NCBI GenBank assembly: GCA_963792175.1
Contig: CAWBVG010000018.1
Coordinates: 1 to 64,000 of the forward strand
From: CAWBVG01 sp963792175
GTDB taxonomy: Bacteria; Acidobacteriota; Vicinamibacteria; Vicinamibacterales; CAVVIG01
Direction of reading: 5' to 3'
DNA length: 64,000 nt
Shown in pieces: positions 39,461 to 50,178 of the stretch (position 1 is the first letter of the stretch; every line of letters begins with the position of its first letter). Position numbers and translations under genes: made by a program. The notes beneath the pieces were generated by a model. That model ran no database searches. It was not told the origin of the DNA and saw only the letters and a program-made list of their open reading frames with translations.

Positions 39461-41056
39461 GTGTTGACATGGAAGCCTCGCAGTGCGGGCCTGACGGCCC
39501 GGTCGTTCACGCGCCGTGTGCGCGCCGCGCTCGTCTGGCGCTTCGTCGATTTCGTGACGATGATGCGATCGATCTCGGCGCCCGCCTCGTCGATCTGCGT
39601 CATCGTCAGCCGCGGGCCGTCGACGTCGAACACGCTGAACGAATGACGGTCCGTCACCATCTTCACCACGTAGTCGACGTTGTCCGTCGTCGGCGTGCGT
39701 CCAGCGCGACGGATTGTCGGTGAATCCAGCGTCGTAGAGATGCTTGCCGCCCGCGCCGGTGACGATGTAGAGGACGCCGTCGGGCGCGTGTGTGGCGACG
39801 CCGTCGAAGACGCGGTCGATCGGTGAACGTGCCGGGCACGCGCCGATCCTTCTCGCCGAGGTCGGCCGACTTCCCGACGCCTGACGGTGCGAAGCGGAGC
39901 GGCCGCGGCCGCTGGTAGTTGTGCTCGTGGCCGCTCAGCACGATGTCGACGCCGTGCGCCTCGAACAGCGGCGCGAGCACGCGCATGTGCTGCACCTCGT
40001 AGTGCTCGTTGCCGACGTTGAACGGCGGATGATGGAAGACGACGAACTTCCACGTCGCGTCGGTCGCCGACAGGTCGTCGCGATCCACCGCTGGAGTGCG
40101 GCGTCGTTCGGATCGATGTACCGGTTCGAATCGAGACAGAGGAAGTGCACGTCGCCGTAGTCGAACGAATAGTTCGCCATGCGCGGAAACCGGGCGCCCG
40201 CGCACGCCCGGAACGCCGCGATCCGCGCGTCCGGACCCATCGTCGGCGTCGGATAGGTCGGCGCCCGGGTCCGTTGAGCGGCAAGTGCATCGCCGTGTAG
40301 TAAGCAAGCGCGTCCGGATTGCGCGTAAAGTCGGCGATCTCGTGGCCGTTCTCGTCCTTGCCCTGGACGTCGTGGTTGGCGATCACGGTGTAGAACGGCA
40401 CCGAGCGCAGCAGCGGCGCGCCGAACGCGCGCCCGCGACGTCGGCGTTGTAGACCGGAAAAAAGTAGCGCTGGTACTCGTCGTCCGTTCCGCTCTCGTAG
40501 ACGTTGTCGCCGCAGTTCATCACGAAGTCGGGATGCTGCTGGTAGGTGTGATACGCGATCGCGCGGTCGCTGATGTCGCCGTAGGAGTTGTCGCCGAACG
40601 CGACGAAGCGGATCCGCTGCCCGCGCGGCTGACGCGTGGTGAAATAGCCTTCGGCGAGCGCGGCGCCGTTGCCGCGCACGCGGTAGAAATACTTGCGGCC
40701 GAGCGACAGGCCATCGAGCGTGCGGTCCAGTTCAGGCGCGCTTCCGCGTCGCCGCCGCGGCCCGACCGCGCGCGGCGCGGTGCGCATCGCGCCGCGCGGC
40801 CGTACCGGTCGGTCGTCCCGAAGTCGACGCTGAAGTCGGCGACGCCGTCGAGCGTCTGCCACGCGACGACGATCGATTCCCGCCCGTCAACCAGCGCGCT
40901 GCCGGATCCGGGTTGGATGTAGGGAGTCACCGTAAACAGCGGAAGGCGGCTGCCGTCTGCCGGTGCGGGAGCGGCGAACAGTCCCTTGCCGGCTGGCGTC
41001 AACGCGAGCGCGGTGATCCCGCCGGCCGATCGGAGAAAGTCGCGACGACTGATCAT
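39430..41056 (-). pseudogene. Tat-exported metallophosphoesterase with fibronectin-like N-domain, several frameshifts
   Basis: The start MISRRDFLRSAGGITALALT has a twin-arginine motif (SRRDFL). A purple-acid-phosphatase-type N-domain follows (FTVTPYIQPGSGSALVDGRE, IVVAWQTLDGVADFSVDFGT). Phosphoesterase motifs are spread over frames: RFVAFGDNSYGD, NCGDNVYESG, IANHDVQG, VVFHHPPFNVGNEHYE and VLSGHEHNYQRP. Breaks occur near 40740, 40430, 40280, 40085, 39815 and 39690. The end near 39430 overlaps the receptor start by about 30 bases, which suggests a coupled phosphatase-receptor pair. Export is through Tat with cofactor inserted beforehand. Confidence 0.7.
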
Positions 41057-41454
41057 GCGGGACAGCGTGTGCCCTCGTCATGACTGGGCTATGTCGTCGA
41101 GACAACGATTCGGTAAAGGTTTCAGCCGCAGCGTGTTGTTGAGCGGCCGGCGACAACGGCTTCCTTACGCGATTGCCCGCGGGCTGCTCGATAGGGCCCC
41201 TGCCGTGGCATTTCCACGAAGCCCAACGGTCCGTTCGACGGGCGACCCGGGGTACCAAACTTGCCGGATCGATGCCGGCAGATCGGGTGCGCACAAGACA
41301 GCGGGTGCCGCAAGGCGAAGACCGGCAAGGCATTCGCGCCTTACGTTGTCGTGACCCCAACGAAACGCAGCTGTTACTAATGACAATATGTTGTGACTTC
41401 GCGTGCTGTTGGCGCGTCTCCGGTCGCTCGAACGTCCGAGGGAGGTTCTGGAAA
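41057..41454. other. Intergenic region, divergent promoters
   Basis: About 400 bases lie between the phosphatase and the PAP2 gene. No protein-coding pattern is convincing. An AT-rich island GTTACTAATGACAATATG at 41373-41390 is the most promoter-like spot for the PAP2 gene, and GGGAGG lies 10 bases before its ATG. Nothing else is seen. Confidence 0.4.
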
Positions 41455-42319
41455 ATGCGCGTCTCTGCAGCGCCGATCCTGGCGCGCCTGGTCATGGCGG
41501 CAATCGGCGCAGGGGCGCTCGCGCCGGTCGCCGTGCATGCGCAGGTCCCGGCTCCGGATCTGCCGACTCGACTCGTGTCGGACCTCGTCGCGACCGTCGA
41601 GAGTCCAATCACCGTCGCCCAGCCGGCAGGACCAATACCGACTCCGGAACACCTCGGGCTCAAGGCGCTCGCCCTGGATTTCTTCGATGACATCAAGCAT
41701 CTGCCTGCCACCGAGAATCTGTGGTGGGCAATGGCCGGCGGCGCTGGTGCGCTGGCGGTGCATCCGGCGGACAATCAGGTCGGGCCTGTACTTCGTGAAC
41801 GCCTCCTGGGCACACGACGTGTTCGCGTTTGGCGCGTTCCTCGGCAACACGGCCCCGCTGTTGGCGATCTCAGGCAGCGTCTATGTCGGTGGCCGGTGGC
41901 GGCAGAACGATAAGGTGGCGCACCTGGGGATGGACCTCCTGCAGGCGCTGGCCCTGAACAACGCGATCGTCCAGACGCTGAAGTACACGACACGGCGCGA
42001 GCGCCCGGATGGCAGCGGCCGGACCTCGTTTCCGTCGGGCCACGCGTCGGACACCTTTGCGGTGGCGACCGCGCTCGAGAGGCACCTGGGTTGGAAAGGC
42101 GCGGTGCCGGCGTACGCCTTCTCGTCGTACGTCGCCATGTCGCGCTTGCACGACAACCGTCATTACCTGAGCGATGTCGTCTTCGGCGCAACGGTCGGCA
42201 TCATTGCTGGACGCACGGTGACGCGCCACGGCCGCGAGTTTCCGGTCACGGTAACAGCCATCCCCGGCGGTGCGGTCATCGTGTACACGCGGCGTCCGAC
42301 GGCTTCGCCCGCGTCTTGA
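41455..42319 (+). CDS. PAP2 family phosphatase (one frameshift near 41785)
   Basis: The start ATG 41455 gives signal peptide PILARLVMAAIGAGALAPVA, cut after VHAQ. One extra G near 41782 shifts the frame between PADNQVG and LYFVNASWAHDVFAFGAFLG. All three PAP2 motifs follow: KYTTRRERPDGS (KxxxxxxRP), FPSGHASDTF and SRLHDNRHYLSDVVFGA (SRxxxxxHxxxD). Intact length is about 287 residues. The enzyme dephosphorylates lipid phosphates such as undecaprenyl diphosphate or phosphatidic acid at the outer side of the inner membrane. Confidence 0.87.
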
Positions 42320-42446
42320 CAGCCGAAACACTCGTTTCAACTCGGCCATACCGGCGATGCGATCGAAGGGCCTTCTTCTTCGCTTTCCTTATGTCGTCTC
42401 ACAGCGGGGGCGTTAGGATGAGGGTTCATTCCCTGGGGGTGCCCTC

Positions 42447-43875
42447 GTGCGACCTCGACTCCTTGCCGTCGGCCTCAGCGGCCTGCTGACTGCTGCTGGT
42501 GCTCAACCCGTCGCCGCTCAATCCGATCAGCCCTCGATCGATCTGGTTGTCGCTGCAGGACGTCCGCTTCGTGTCGCGCTTGACGAGAGGATTCGCCTTG
42601 ACAGAGTCGGACAGCCGGTCACGGGAACGGTGACGGAGCCGGTGTATGCGTACGACCGGATCGTGATTGCCGGTGGCACGAAAGTCCGCGGACACGTGGC
42701 GCACATCGACAGCGGGTCGAAGTTCGTTCGCGCGCGCGCTTACCTGAACGGCAACTTGTCCCCGACGAAGCATGCCGTCCTCGCGTTCGACACGCTACTG
42801 CTCGACGATGGACGTGAAGTCGCGATTGACACGGTTGTGAAGGGCGGCATTCCCAACGTGAGCCGTCGAGTCGCCGGTGGCTCGTCGTCGACCAGCCACC
42901 AGACCAGCTCCGACCAGCCGGCCGATCAGGCGAGCCCGACGCTCGCGTCTCGCGCGCGCAGCGAGATCCGGCAGCGGACGGCCGACGCGGTCTCCGAGGC
43001 GAAGCAGAAAGTGCGCGACACCTTCGCGTCGATCAAGTCCGTCAGAGAGCCCGGCCAGTTGCAGCGGCTGAAGGACGCGGCGGTTCAGCAGCTCCCGTAC
43101 CATCCGCAGTACCCTGGCCAAGGGCACGGTGTACGACGCGGAGCTTTCGTCACCGATCTCGTTCGGCCGCGCGGTTCCGGCCGTCGCGGCGCCCGCCGGC
43201 ACCGCGCCAGCGCCCGACAGCATTCTCACGGCGCGCCTCGCGACCACGCTCGACTCGTCGAAGACGCCGCGCGGCACGCCGTTCGAAGCGGTGGTGACCG
43301 AGACCGTCTTCTCGGCCGATCACCAGGTCATCCTTCCCGAGGGCACGAAGCTGACGGGCGAGGTCACATTCGCAGCGCCGGCGCGCCGGTTCCATCGCAA
43401 TGGCCGGCTCCGGTTTCTCTTCGAACGCGTTCAGGTGCCGAATCAACCGCCCGCGCCGCTGCTGGGCGCGCTGCACGCCATTGACGCAAGCGCCGACGAT
43501 CGGGTGGCCGTGGATGACGAGGGCGGTGCGACGGTCGAGAACTCGAAGACCCGGTTCATCGCCCCGGCCTTGTCACTCCTGAGCCTGCACGCGTCGCTCG
43601 AGGGCGACGGCCATCACTTCGCCGATCCGGACGGCGACGGATCGATCAAGACGGCAGGATCCGGCGCGGGCAGCCGCGGCCTCGGCGGGTTCCTCGGGAT
43701 GGGACTGCTCGGGGCGGCCGTCAGTCAGATCACTCGACCCGTCGGCATCGCGCTCGGTGTCTACGGCGCCGCTCATACGATCTACACGAACGTGCTGGGC
43801 AAGGGGCGCGAAGTGATCTTCGCCGAGGACACGCCGATTCAGGTGAGGCTGGCGCCCGGCCCTCTGGCGCGGTGA
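42447..43875 (+). CDS. Exported protein of unknown function (one frameshift near 43120)
   Basis: The start is GTG 42447, and a signal peptide (LLAVGLSGLLTAAGAQPVAA) is followed by about 450 residues. Two similar halves contain a VxAGTKVRGxV/PEGTKLTGEV pattern: VIAGGTKVRGHVAHIDSGSK and VILPEGTKLTGEVTFAAPAR. These resemble the beta-rich conjugation-factor TrbI/VirB10-like fold but are too short to assign. A helical linker (ASRARSEIRQRTADAVSEAK) lies between them. A shift near 43120 joins LPYHPQYPG to LAKGTVYDAELSSPISFGRA. The last four bases overlap the start of the VWA gene. Confidence 0.6.
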
Positions 43876-44751
43876 GGGCGCTCGTCGCGATCGCGCTGGC
43901 GTGGCCGCTGGTCACGCCCGCGCAACAACCCACCTTTCAGGCCGAAACCCGTCTCGTCGTCCTTCACGCGACGGTGAAGAATGCGCGCGGCGAACTCGTG
44001 ACCAACCTCGAGCGCGGCGCGTTCACCGTCTACGAGAACGGCAAGCGGCAGCCGATCACGCTCTTCCGCCGCGATGACATTCCGGTGTCGCTCGGCCTGC
44101 TGATCGACAACAGCGGCAGCATGCGGACGCTGCGGTCCAAGGTGGAAGCGGCGGCGTTGGCGCTCGCCCGTGCGTCGAATCCTCAGGACGAGATCTTCGT
44201 CCTCAATTTCAACGACAAGGCTCGGATCGACGTGCCGTTCACGAGCGACGTCGCGGTCCTGGAAGCCGGGATCGCCCGCGTCGACTCGATCGGCGGCACC
44301 GCGATGCGCGACGCCATTGAGATGGCGCAGGCCTATCTGGGCGAGCACGCCACCCGCGACCGCAAAGTGCTGCTGGTGATCACGGACGGCATCGACAACG
44401 CGAGCGTCGTGGCCCGCGCCACCATCGAGAAACAGGCGGAGCAGCGCGACACCGTGATCTTCGCCATCGGCCTGTTTGGTGACGAGGCTCGCGTCAAACC
44501 GGGCCGGCAGGAACTGGATCAGCTTGCCGACAAGACCGGAGGGATGGCGTACTACCCGGCAGACATCGACCAGATCGACGCCATCGCACTCGAAATCGCG
44601 CGGCAGATCCGGAACCTGTACACGATCGCGTACGCGCCGCTGAATCAATCGTTCGACGGTACGTATCCGTTCGATTCGGGTGACGGTCTCCGGTCCGGAA
44701 CGCCTGTCGGTCCGCACCCGCACCGGCTATCGCGCGACGCGGCGTCCCTAG
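43872..44751 (+). CDS. Exported VWA domain protein (one frameshift near 44666)
   Basis: It begins with GTG at 43872, overlapping the previous TGA (GTGA), so translation is coupled. The signal peptide is RALVAIALAWPLVTPAQQ. The VWA domain carries the MIDAS triad: LLIDNSGSMRTL (DxSxS), the Thr in GGTAMRDAI, and LLVITDGIDNAS. An extra C near 44665 disrupts the end; corrected, it reads RSIRVTVSGPERLSVRTRTG and stops at a TAG at 44749-44751. These VWFA-related proteins of acidobacteria are secreted; binding partners are unknown. Confidence 0.85.
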
Positions 44752-44788
44752 ATCAGATCGGCCTCAGCGATTCAGCGACGGTGCATCG

Positions 44789-45847
44789 TCACGACTTGAT
44801 GACGATGAACCACGCCGCAACGATCGGGCCCTGGGGACCGCGTCCGCGTCCACCCGGTCCGGCCGCGGGTGGCGGCGCGCCTGCCGGAGGCGCCGGCGCC
44901 GGGCCGCGCTCAGGCTGGAACAGGTACACGTTGTGGGTCTTGGGATCGACGGCGATGGTCTTCGCGCCCGCGAATGTCGCGACCGTCGCCACGACCGTGT
45001 ACTTGTCCGCTGAATCCTGGTGGACGACCGTGACGTTGCCTTCGCCGCCGTTCGGAATGTAAATCAGCTTCCGGGACGGATCCCAGCCCAGCGCGTCGAC
45101 GCGCGTGCCGTTCGGGATGGACGCCACGACCTTGCCGGTGCTGGCATCCAGAACGACGGAGGTCTTGTTGCAGCCGGAGAAAATGCGGTTTGACGCTTTG
45201 TCATAGGCGATGCCGGTCGGCCCTTCGCATGGCGCAAGCGGCCAGGAGGCGGTCGCCTTCCACGTCTTGACGTCGATCACCTGGATGGTGTTCTTGCTTT
45301 CGTTGTTCACGAAGATGTGTCCCTTGCCGTCGGCGGCCGCGCCCTCCGGCGCGGTATCTTCGAGCTCGACGGTCGCGACGATGTCGCCGGTCTTCGGGTC
45401 GATCGCGGTGAGCGTGCCGATCGGGCGGCTGTGATTCGTGAGGATGATCTTGTCGTCGGGCTCGTCGTACATGATGCCGTCGAGACCTGGGCCGACCTTG
45501 ATCTGCTTGAGCACGTCCAGCGTCTTCAGATCGAACATGGTCACGTTCTGATCGCCGCTGTTGGTCGTAAAGCCGTGACCGGCCTTGGTGGAAAAGCCGG
45601 CGCCGTGCACCCCCGGCGTGTTCGGAATGTCGCCGAGCACCTTGCCGGTCGCACCATCGACCACCATCATGTGCGTGCCACGCGAGACGAAGACGCGGCC
45701 GGTGGTCGATTCGACCGCGACGTAATCCGTGCCGCCGTCCCCTTTGATGTCGAACTTTTCTACTTTGAAGGTTTGCGCGTCGACGCGAGACGCACTCAGG
45801 CCGACAGTGGAAAGCAGAGCAAACACGGTGAGCACATGTCTTGTCAT
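44789..45847 (-). CDS. Exported YncE-like beta-propeller protein
   Basis: The 352-residue protein has signal peptide HVLTVFALLSTVGLSASRVD and seven-blade repeats: YVAVESTTGRVFVSRGTHMM, MFDLKTLDVLKQIKVGPGLD, TAIDPKTGDIVATVELEDTA, VIDVKTWKATASWPL and LDASTGKVVASIPNG. A Pro/Gly-rich tail follows (about 318-345). YncE/cytochrome D1-like propellers bind DNA, metals or partner proteins; no cofactor residue is evident here. Periplasmic. It is convergent with the VWA gene, 37 bases apart. Confidence 0.85.
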   Translation of the reverse strand: MTRHVLTVFALLSTVGLSASRVDAQTFKVEKFDIKGDGGTDYVAVESTTGRVFVSRGTHMMVVDGATGKVLGDIPNTPGVHGAGFSTKAGHGFTTNSGDQNVTMFDLKTLDVLKQIKVGPGLDGIMYDEPDDKIILTNHSRPIGTLTAIDPKTGDIVATVELEDTAPEGAAADGKGHIFVNNESKNTIQVIDVKTWKATASWPLAPCEGPTGIAYDKASNRIFSGCNKTSVVLDASTGKVVASIPNGTRVDALGWDPSRKLIYIPNGGEGNVTVVHQDSADKYTVVATVATFAGAKTIAVDPKTHNVYLFQPERGPAPAPPAGAPPPAAGPGGRGRGPQGPIVAAWFIVIKS

Positions 45848-45955
45848 AGCGGCCGCATTCTACTCTTTCGAAGATGACCGTCAGATGACAATGCCCGGCT
45901 CGACCGTTTTCTGGCCCTTTAACGACTTCCTTCGATTCCCGTTTGAGCGTTGACC

Positions 45956-48350
45956 TCAGGTGGACTGACGCAGCACGGCAAGCGGGTTCACTCTCAGAAC
46001 GCGCGATGCTGGAATCGCGGCCGACACCGCCGCCGTCATCAGCAGCAATCCGATCGATCCGAACAAGACCGAGGCATCGATGCCGGCCGTCTCCGGGAGA
46101 ATCGACGCCAGCAGCCGGCCGGCGACGATCGCGAGCGCCAGCCCGCCGGCCGCGCCAGAGGCGACGACGCGGAGCTGGGCGGCAACGGCGCTGCGCCACA
46201 GCGACGTGCTGTCACACCCCAGCGCCAGGCGCACGCCGAACTCCGGCATCCGTTCCGCGATTGTCCGCGCCGTGACGCCGGCGATGCCGATGGCGCCAAG
46301 CAGCAGGCCCGTGAACGCGAGACCGAGCATGAGCGTCGTCCGGAACTTCTGCGGCGCCAGCGAGTCGGCCAGGAACGTCTCGAGCGTCTGAATCCGATCG
46401 AGCGCGAGCAACGGATCCACGCTGGCGATCGCCGCCCGCAGCGGTTGCGCGATGGCCTCGGGCTCGCCCGCGGTTCGCAGCACCAGCCCCATCGGGAACG
46501 CGACGTTCGCGGTCTGCGTCCAGGCCGCATACAGCGTCGGCTCCGGTGACTGCAGCAAGTCGACGTCGCTCACGTCGTCGACGACGCCGACGACCGTCGC
46601 CATGACGGTTCCCCGCTGGATGCGCCAGCCGATCGGATCGCCGCCGGGCCAGAAGCGCTGCGCGAACGACCGGCTGACGATGGCCACGGCTGGCGTCGAC
46701 AGCGAGTCCTGGGCGGCGAAGGCTCTGCCGCTCAGCACGCGGATGCGCATCGTCTTGAAGTAGCTGGCGCTGACGCGCCGGAACTGCACGGTGTGGCCGG
46801 AACCATCCGGGGTGCGCTGGCCGTCGATCTCCACGAGCGTCTGATACGAAAACCCCGGGGTGAACCGGTTCATCGTCGCGCCCGCGTCGACGACGCCGGG
46901 GATGGCGGCGACGCGTTCGAAGATGCGTTCCATGGCGGCGACGCGCTCGGGTCCGTTGGCGTAGCGCGACGGCGGCAGCTGCAGCTGCGCCGTCAGGACG
47001 CGATCCGGGTCGTAGCCGGGACCGATGCCTGATGTCCGCACCAGCGCGCGGACCAGCAGACCGCCGACGACCAGCAAAGCCACACACAACGCCGTCTGTG
47101 TGGCGAGGAGTAGCGCGCGCCAGCGTTGGCGATCGCGCGACCCCGTCGACCGCGTTGCCGATGCGTTGATCGCTGCCGAGTCCGAGGCGGTCATTGCGGG
47201 AACGACGCCGGCGCCAATCGACGCCAGCACGGCACAACCCATGGCGTAGATGCGCCACGCGCCAGTCCATGCGAACCTCGCCGAGCACGCGCGTCGTCGC
47301 GGGAGCGATCGCCAGGAGCGCCGGCAGGAACCACGCGCCGAGGACGACCGCGAAGGCGGCGCCAATCGCATTCATGATCGTGATCTCGGCCAGGACCAGC
47401 CGCGCCAGGTCCCAGCGCGTCGCGCCGATCGCCCGACGGAGCGCCAGCTCGCCGCTCCTGGCGGTGACGTGCGCCAGGGTCAGGCTCGCGACATTCGACG
47501 ACGCGATCAGCAGCAGCACGATCACCGCGAGAAACAGCACGAAGAGCGGGGCGCGGAAGCTTCCGTACTGCCAGTCCCGAAAGGTGATCACGCCGCCGGT
47601 CCAGCCCTGATGCGTGCGCGGCAGCTCTCGCGTGAGATCGGCGACGATGGCGCGGACCTCGGCGTCCGCCTGCTGGAGCGTCGCCCCGTCGGCGAGCTGC
47701 GCGATCGTCACGATGTAGGTGCGTGCCTCGTTGACCGGCGCCGACTGCGTGATGCCCAGCGGCGTCCAGAGCTCTGCCGCGAGAAATGGCGGCGGGAACC
47801 CGCGCGGCATCACGCCGATGATGGTGTAGGGATCACCGTCAAGCTGCACGGACCGGCCGACAATCGACGCATCGCCGCCGAACCGCCGCTGCCAGGCGCC
47901 ATAACTGAGGACGATGAGCCGCTCTTTTCTGGTTTCCTCGTCGTCGGTGAACAGGCGGCCGAGGATTGGACCTTCGGTCGCCAGCCGCAGCATTTCCGCG
48001 CTCACCGGCACCGTATTGACGACCGCAGGTTCGCCGCCGCTGGCGAGCACGCGATCGGCCGTCGTGAACGCGGCGACATGCGTCAGCGTGCGGCTGCGCT
48101 CGCGGAACCGCACCAGATCGATGGCGTGCAGCGGATTGCGGTACTTCGGGTCCGACAGACCCGGCGGCATCAGGTAGATCGAGACCGTCCGATTGCCGCT
48201 TTTCAGCGGTACCGGCCGGAAGAGCGTGGCGTTGATGGCGGCGAACAGCGCGGCGTTGACACCGATGACCAGCGCGAGCGTCGCGATGCCGGCGGCGGCG
48301 TAGGCCCGCCGGCTCCACAGCGCGCGAACAGCCTGGCGGAGTTCGAACAT
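45956..48350 (-). CDS. ADOP-type ABC transporter permease (one frameshift near 47250)
   Basis: The start MFELRQAVRALWSRRAYAAA is a typical ADOP N-terminus without the cytoplasmic prefix. The first MacB-like domain and FtsX helices (VLFLAVIVLLLIASSNVASL) lie in one frame. After a shift near 47250 the second half continues YAMGCAVLASIGAGVVPAMT, LLLATQTALCVALLVVGGLL and ends IPASRVLRVNPLAVLRQST. Intact length is about 797 residues. This is the third such permease in the window, again without an adjacent ATPase. Confidence 0.86.
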
Positions 48351-48377
48351 GCGTCAAGCATAGGGCCCCGGCCGGCA

Positions 48378-48413
48378 TGCACGAAGTGCATTGTGTTCAT
48401 CATGATGATGCAC
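48378..48413. promoter_or_regulatory. Nested short palindromes upstream of ADOP permease
   Basis: TGCAC-GAA-GTGCA at 48378-48390 and the wider pair GTGCAT (48386-48391) with ATGCAC (48408-48413), which encloses CATCATGATG, lie 28-63 bases before the minus-strand start at 48350. They may be an operator. No regulator gene is adjacent. Confidence 0.25.
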
Positions 48414-48425
48414 CAGGTTTAATGG

Positions 48426-48887
48426 TCAGGCACCCGCTTTCGATCGCTGCAATTCATCCAACAACGCCTTCACGTGTCGCACGATCGCGTCGCGCATCGG
48501 CCGGTATCCCTGATCGTCCGGCACGTCGGGCCAATCGGCTGCCTTGCCCGATCGAACGGCCTTCTCTGGAAGAGTGCAGCCGATGGCGAAAATGTGCGTC
48601 GCATCCGCAACATCCGTATCGCTGATCGCCGACGGCTTGCCCGTTGGTACGGCCACGCCATCGGCCTTCAGCCCTTCGACGGCGCGGACCGACAGGTTGT
48701 CCTGCGGAGCCGTGCCGCGGAAGGTCGCGCGGAACGGCAGCCCGCGCTCGGCGGCGAGCTTGTTGAAATAGGCGGTCGCGACGACGCTCTTCGCCGCGCC
48801 ATGCTCGCAGACGAACACGACGGCTTTGTCTCGAGCCGATGGTTGGAGCATGAACATCAACGCCACTGACAGCCATTGCATCTGCAT
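48426..48887 (-). CDS. Low-molecular-weight phosphatase/arsenate reductase-like protein with Lys in the P-loop
   Basis: The 153-residue protein has a hydrophobic N-terminus (MQWLSVALMFMLQPSA) that may be a signal or anchor. Then comes KAVVFVCEHGAAKSVVATAY, the phosphate loop of the LMW-PTP/ArsC fold with Cys27. The expected Arg (CX5R) is Lys33. WPDVPDDQGYRPMRDAI near residue 120 corresponds to the general-acid region. The Arg-to-Lys change probably alters or removes phosphatase activity. It starts nine bases after the MacB-like permease and is probably co-transcribed with it. Confidence 0.8.
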   Translation of the reverse strand: MQMQWLSVALMFMLQPSARDKAVVFVCEHGAAKSVVATAYFNKLAAERGLPFRATFRGTAPQDNLSVRAVEGLKADGVAVPTGKPSAISDTDVADATHIFAIGCTLPEKAVRSGKAADWPDVPDDQGYRPMRDAIVRHVKALLDELQRSKAGA

Positions 48888-48896
48888 ACGGGTTCC

Positions 48897-50116
48897 TCAC
48901 TCAAATCGTAAGGCCTCGATCGGGTCGAGGCGGGCCGCCTGCCGGGCCGGGTAGTATCCGAAGAACACGCCGACCGCCGCCGAGCAACCGAACGCGAGCG
49001 CGATGGCGTTCGACGACACGCGTGTCGGCCACTGGAACGTGTCGGCGATGGCGCGGGCACCGAACACGCCAAGCCCAATCCCGATCGCGCCACCGATCAG
49101 GCTGAGCATCACCGCCTCGACGAGGAATTGCCGAAGCACGTCGCGGCCTCTGGCGCCGACCGCCTGCCGCAGTCCAATCTCGCGAGTCCGCTCCGTGACG
49201 GACACCAGCATGATGTTCATGATGCCGATGCCGCCGACAACCAGCGAGACCGAGGCGACCGCCGCCAACAGCCCCTCCATGGTCTGCGTCGACTGTTTCA
49301 CCGCTTCGGCAATCTCCGTCGGGTGGCGCAGGTTGAAATCATCGTGCGGCGCCAGGCTCGAATGTGATGTCGGTCACGCATCAACGTCGCGATCTCCTGC
49401 TCCGCCTGATCGAGGACCGCCGCCGACGTCGCGCTGCACATGATGTCGTCGAGCCAGAGCTGTCCCTTGATCTTCTTCATCACCGTCGTGTAGGGCATCA
49501 GCAAGTTGTCGTCCTGATCCTGCCCGGTCGCCGACTGTCCTTTGACGTCGAGGACACCGACGACGACGCACGGCTGGTCCTTCACACGGATGGTTTCGCC
49601 AATCGGATCCTGCACTCCAAACAGCTGATCGACGATCGTCTGGCCGAGCACGCAGACGTTGTTCGCGCGCTCCACGTCAACGTCCGTATACATGCCGCCG
49701 TGGATGACGTTCCAGTTTTTCAGGGCGAGATACTCCGGGCCCACGCCACGAACCGAGGTGCTCCAATTCTGGTTGCCGTAGACAACCTGCACACGCGTGT
49801 CGGCCTGTGGTGTGACGTTCGTGACCAGCGGGACATGTTCTTTGATCGCCTCGTAGTCTCCAAGGGTCAGCGTCTTCGTTCCGAAGGCGCCGGTTCGAAC
49901 CCCGCTCCGGTTCACACCTCCGGCCTCGACCCAGATCATGTTGGCCCCGATGTTCGTGATGGCCCGCTCGACGCTGGCCTGCGCGCCTTCGCCGATGGCG
50001 ACCACGCAGATGACGGCGCCGACGCCAATCACGATGCCCAGCATCGTCAAACCGGTGCGAAGCAGATTCTGCCCCAAGGCCTTCAAGGCCATTCGAAGGA
50101 TGGCAAGCACGTTCAT
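48897..50116 (-). CDS. MacB-like ABC transporter permease (one frameshift near 49355)
   Basis: The start ATG 50116 gives MNVLAILRMALKALGQNLLR and the first helix GLTMLGIVIGVGAVICVVAI. The MacB periplasmic domain follows (VERAITNIGANMIWVEAGGV). A shift near 49355 leads into DDFNLRHPTEIAEAVKQSTQ and the three-helix FtsX domain with GGIGIMNIMLVSVTERTREI, GLRQAVGARGRD, ending ARLDPIEALRFE. About 406 residues, of the single-unit MacB/YknZ type. It exports antibiotics, peptides or lipoproteins together with an ATPase and adaptor, neither of which is seen adjacent. It starts 62 bases after the GH3 gene and may be the last part of that operon. Confidence 0.87.
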
Positions 50117-50178
50117 GACGGCAGTCGCCTCCATCCTGACACAGCCAGGGCAGCGCTTACATCGCGGTGAGAGCAGCT

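Noticed and set aside
49888..49925. GGTTCGAACCCC string resembling a tRNA T-arm
   Set aside because: It lies inside the coding sequence of the MacB-like permease, with no acceptor stem or anticodon arm around it.
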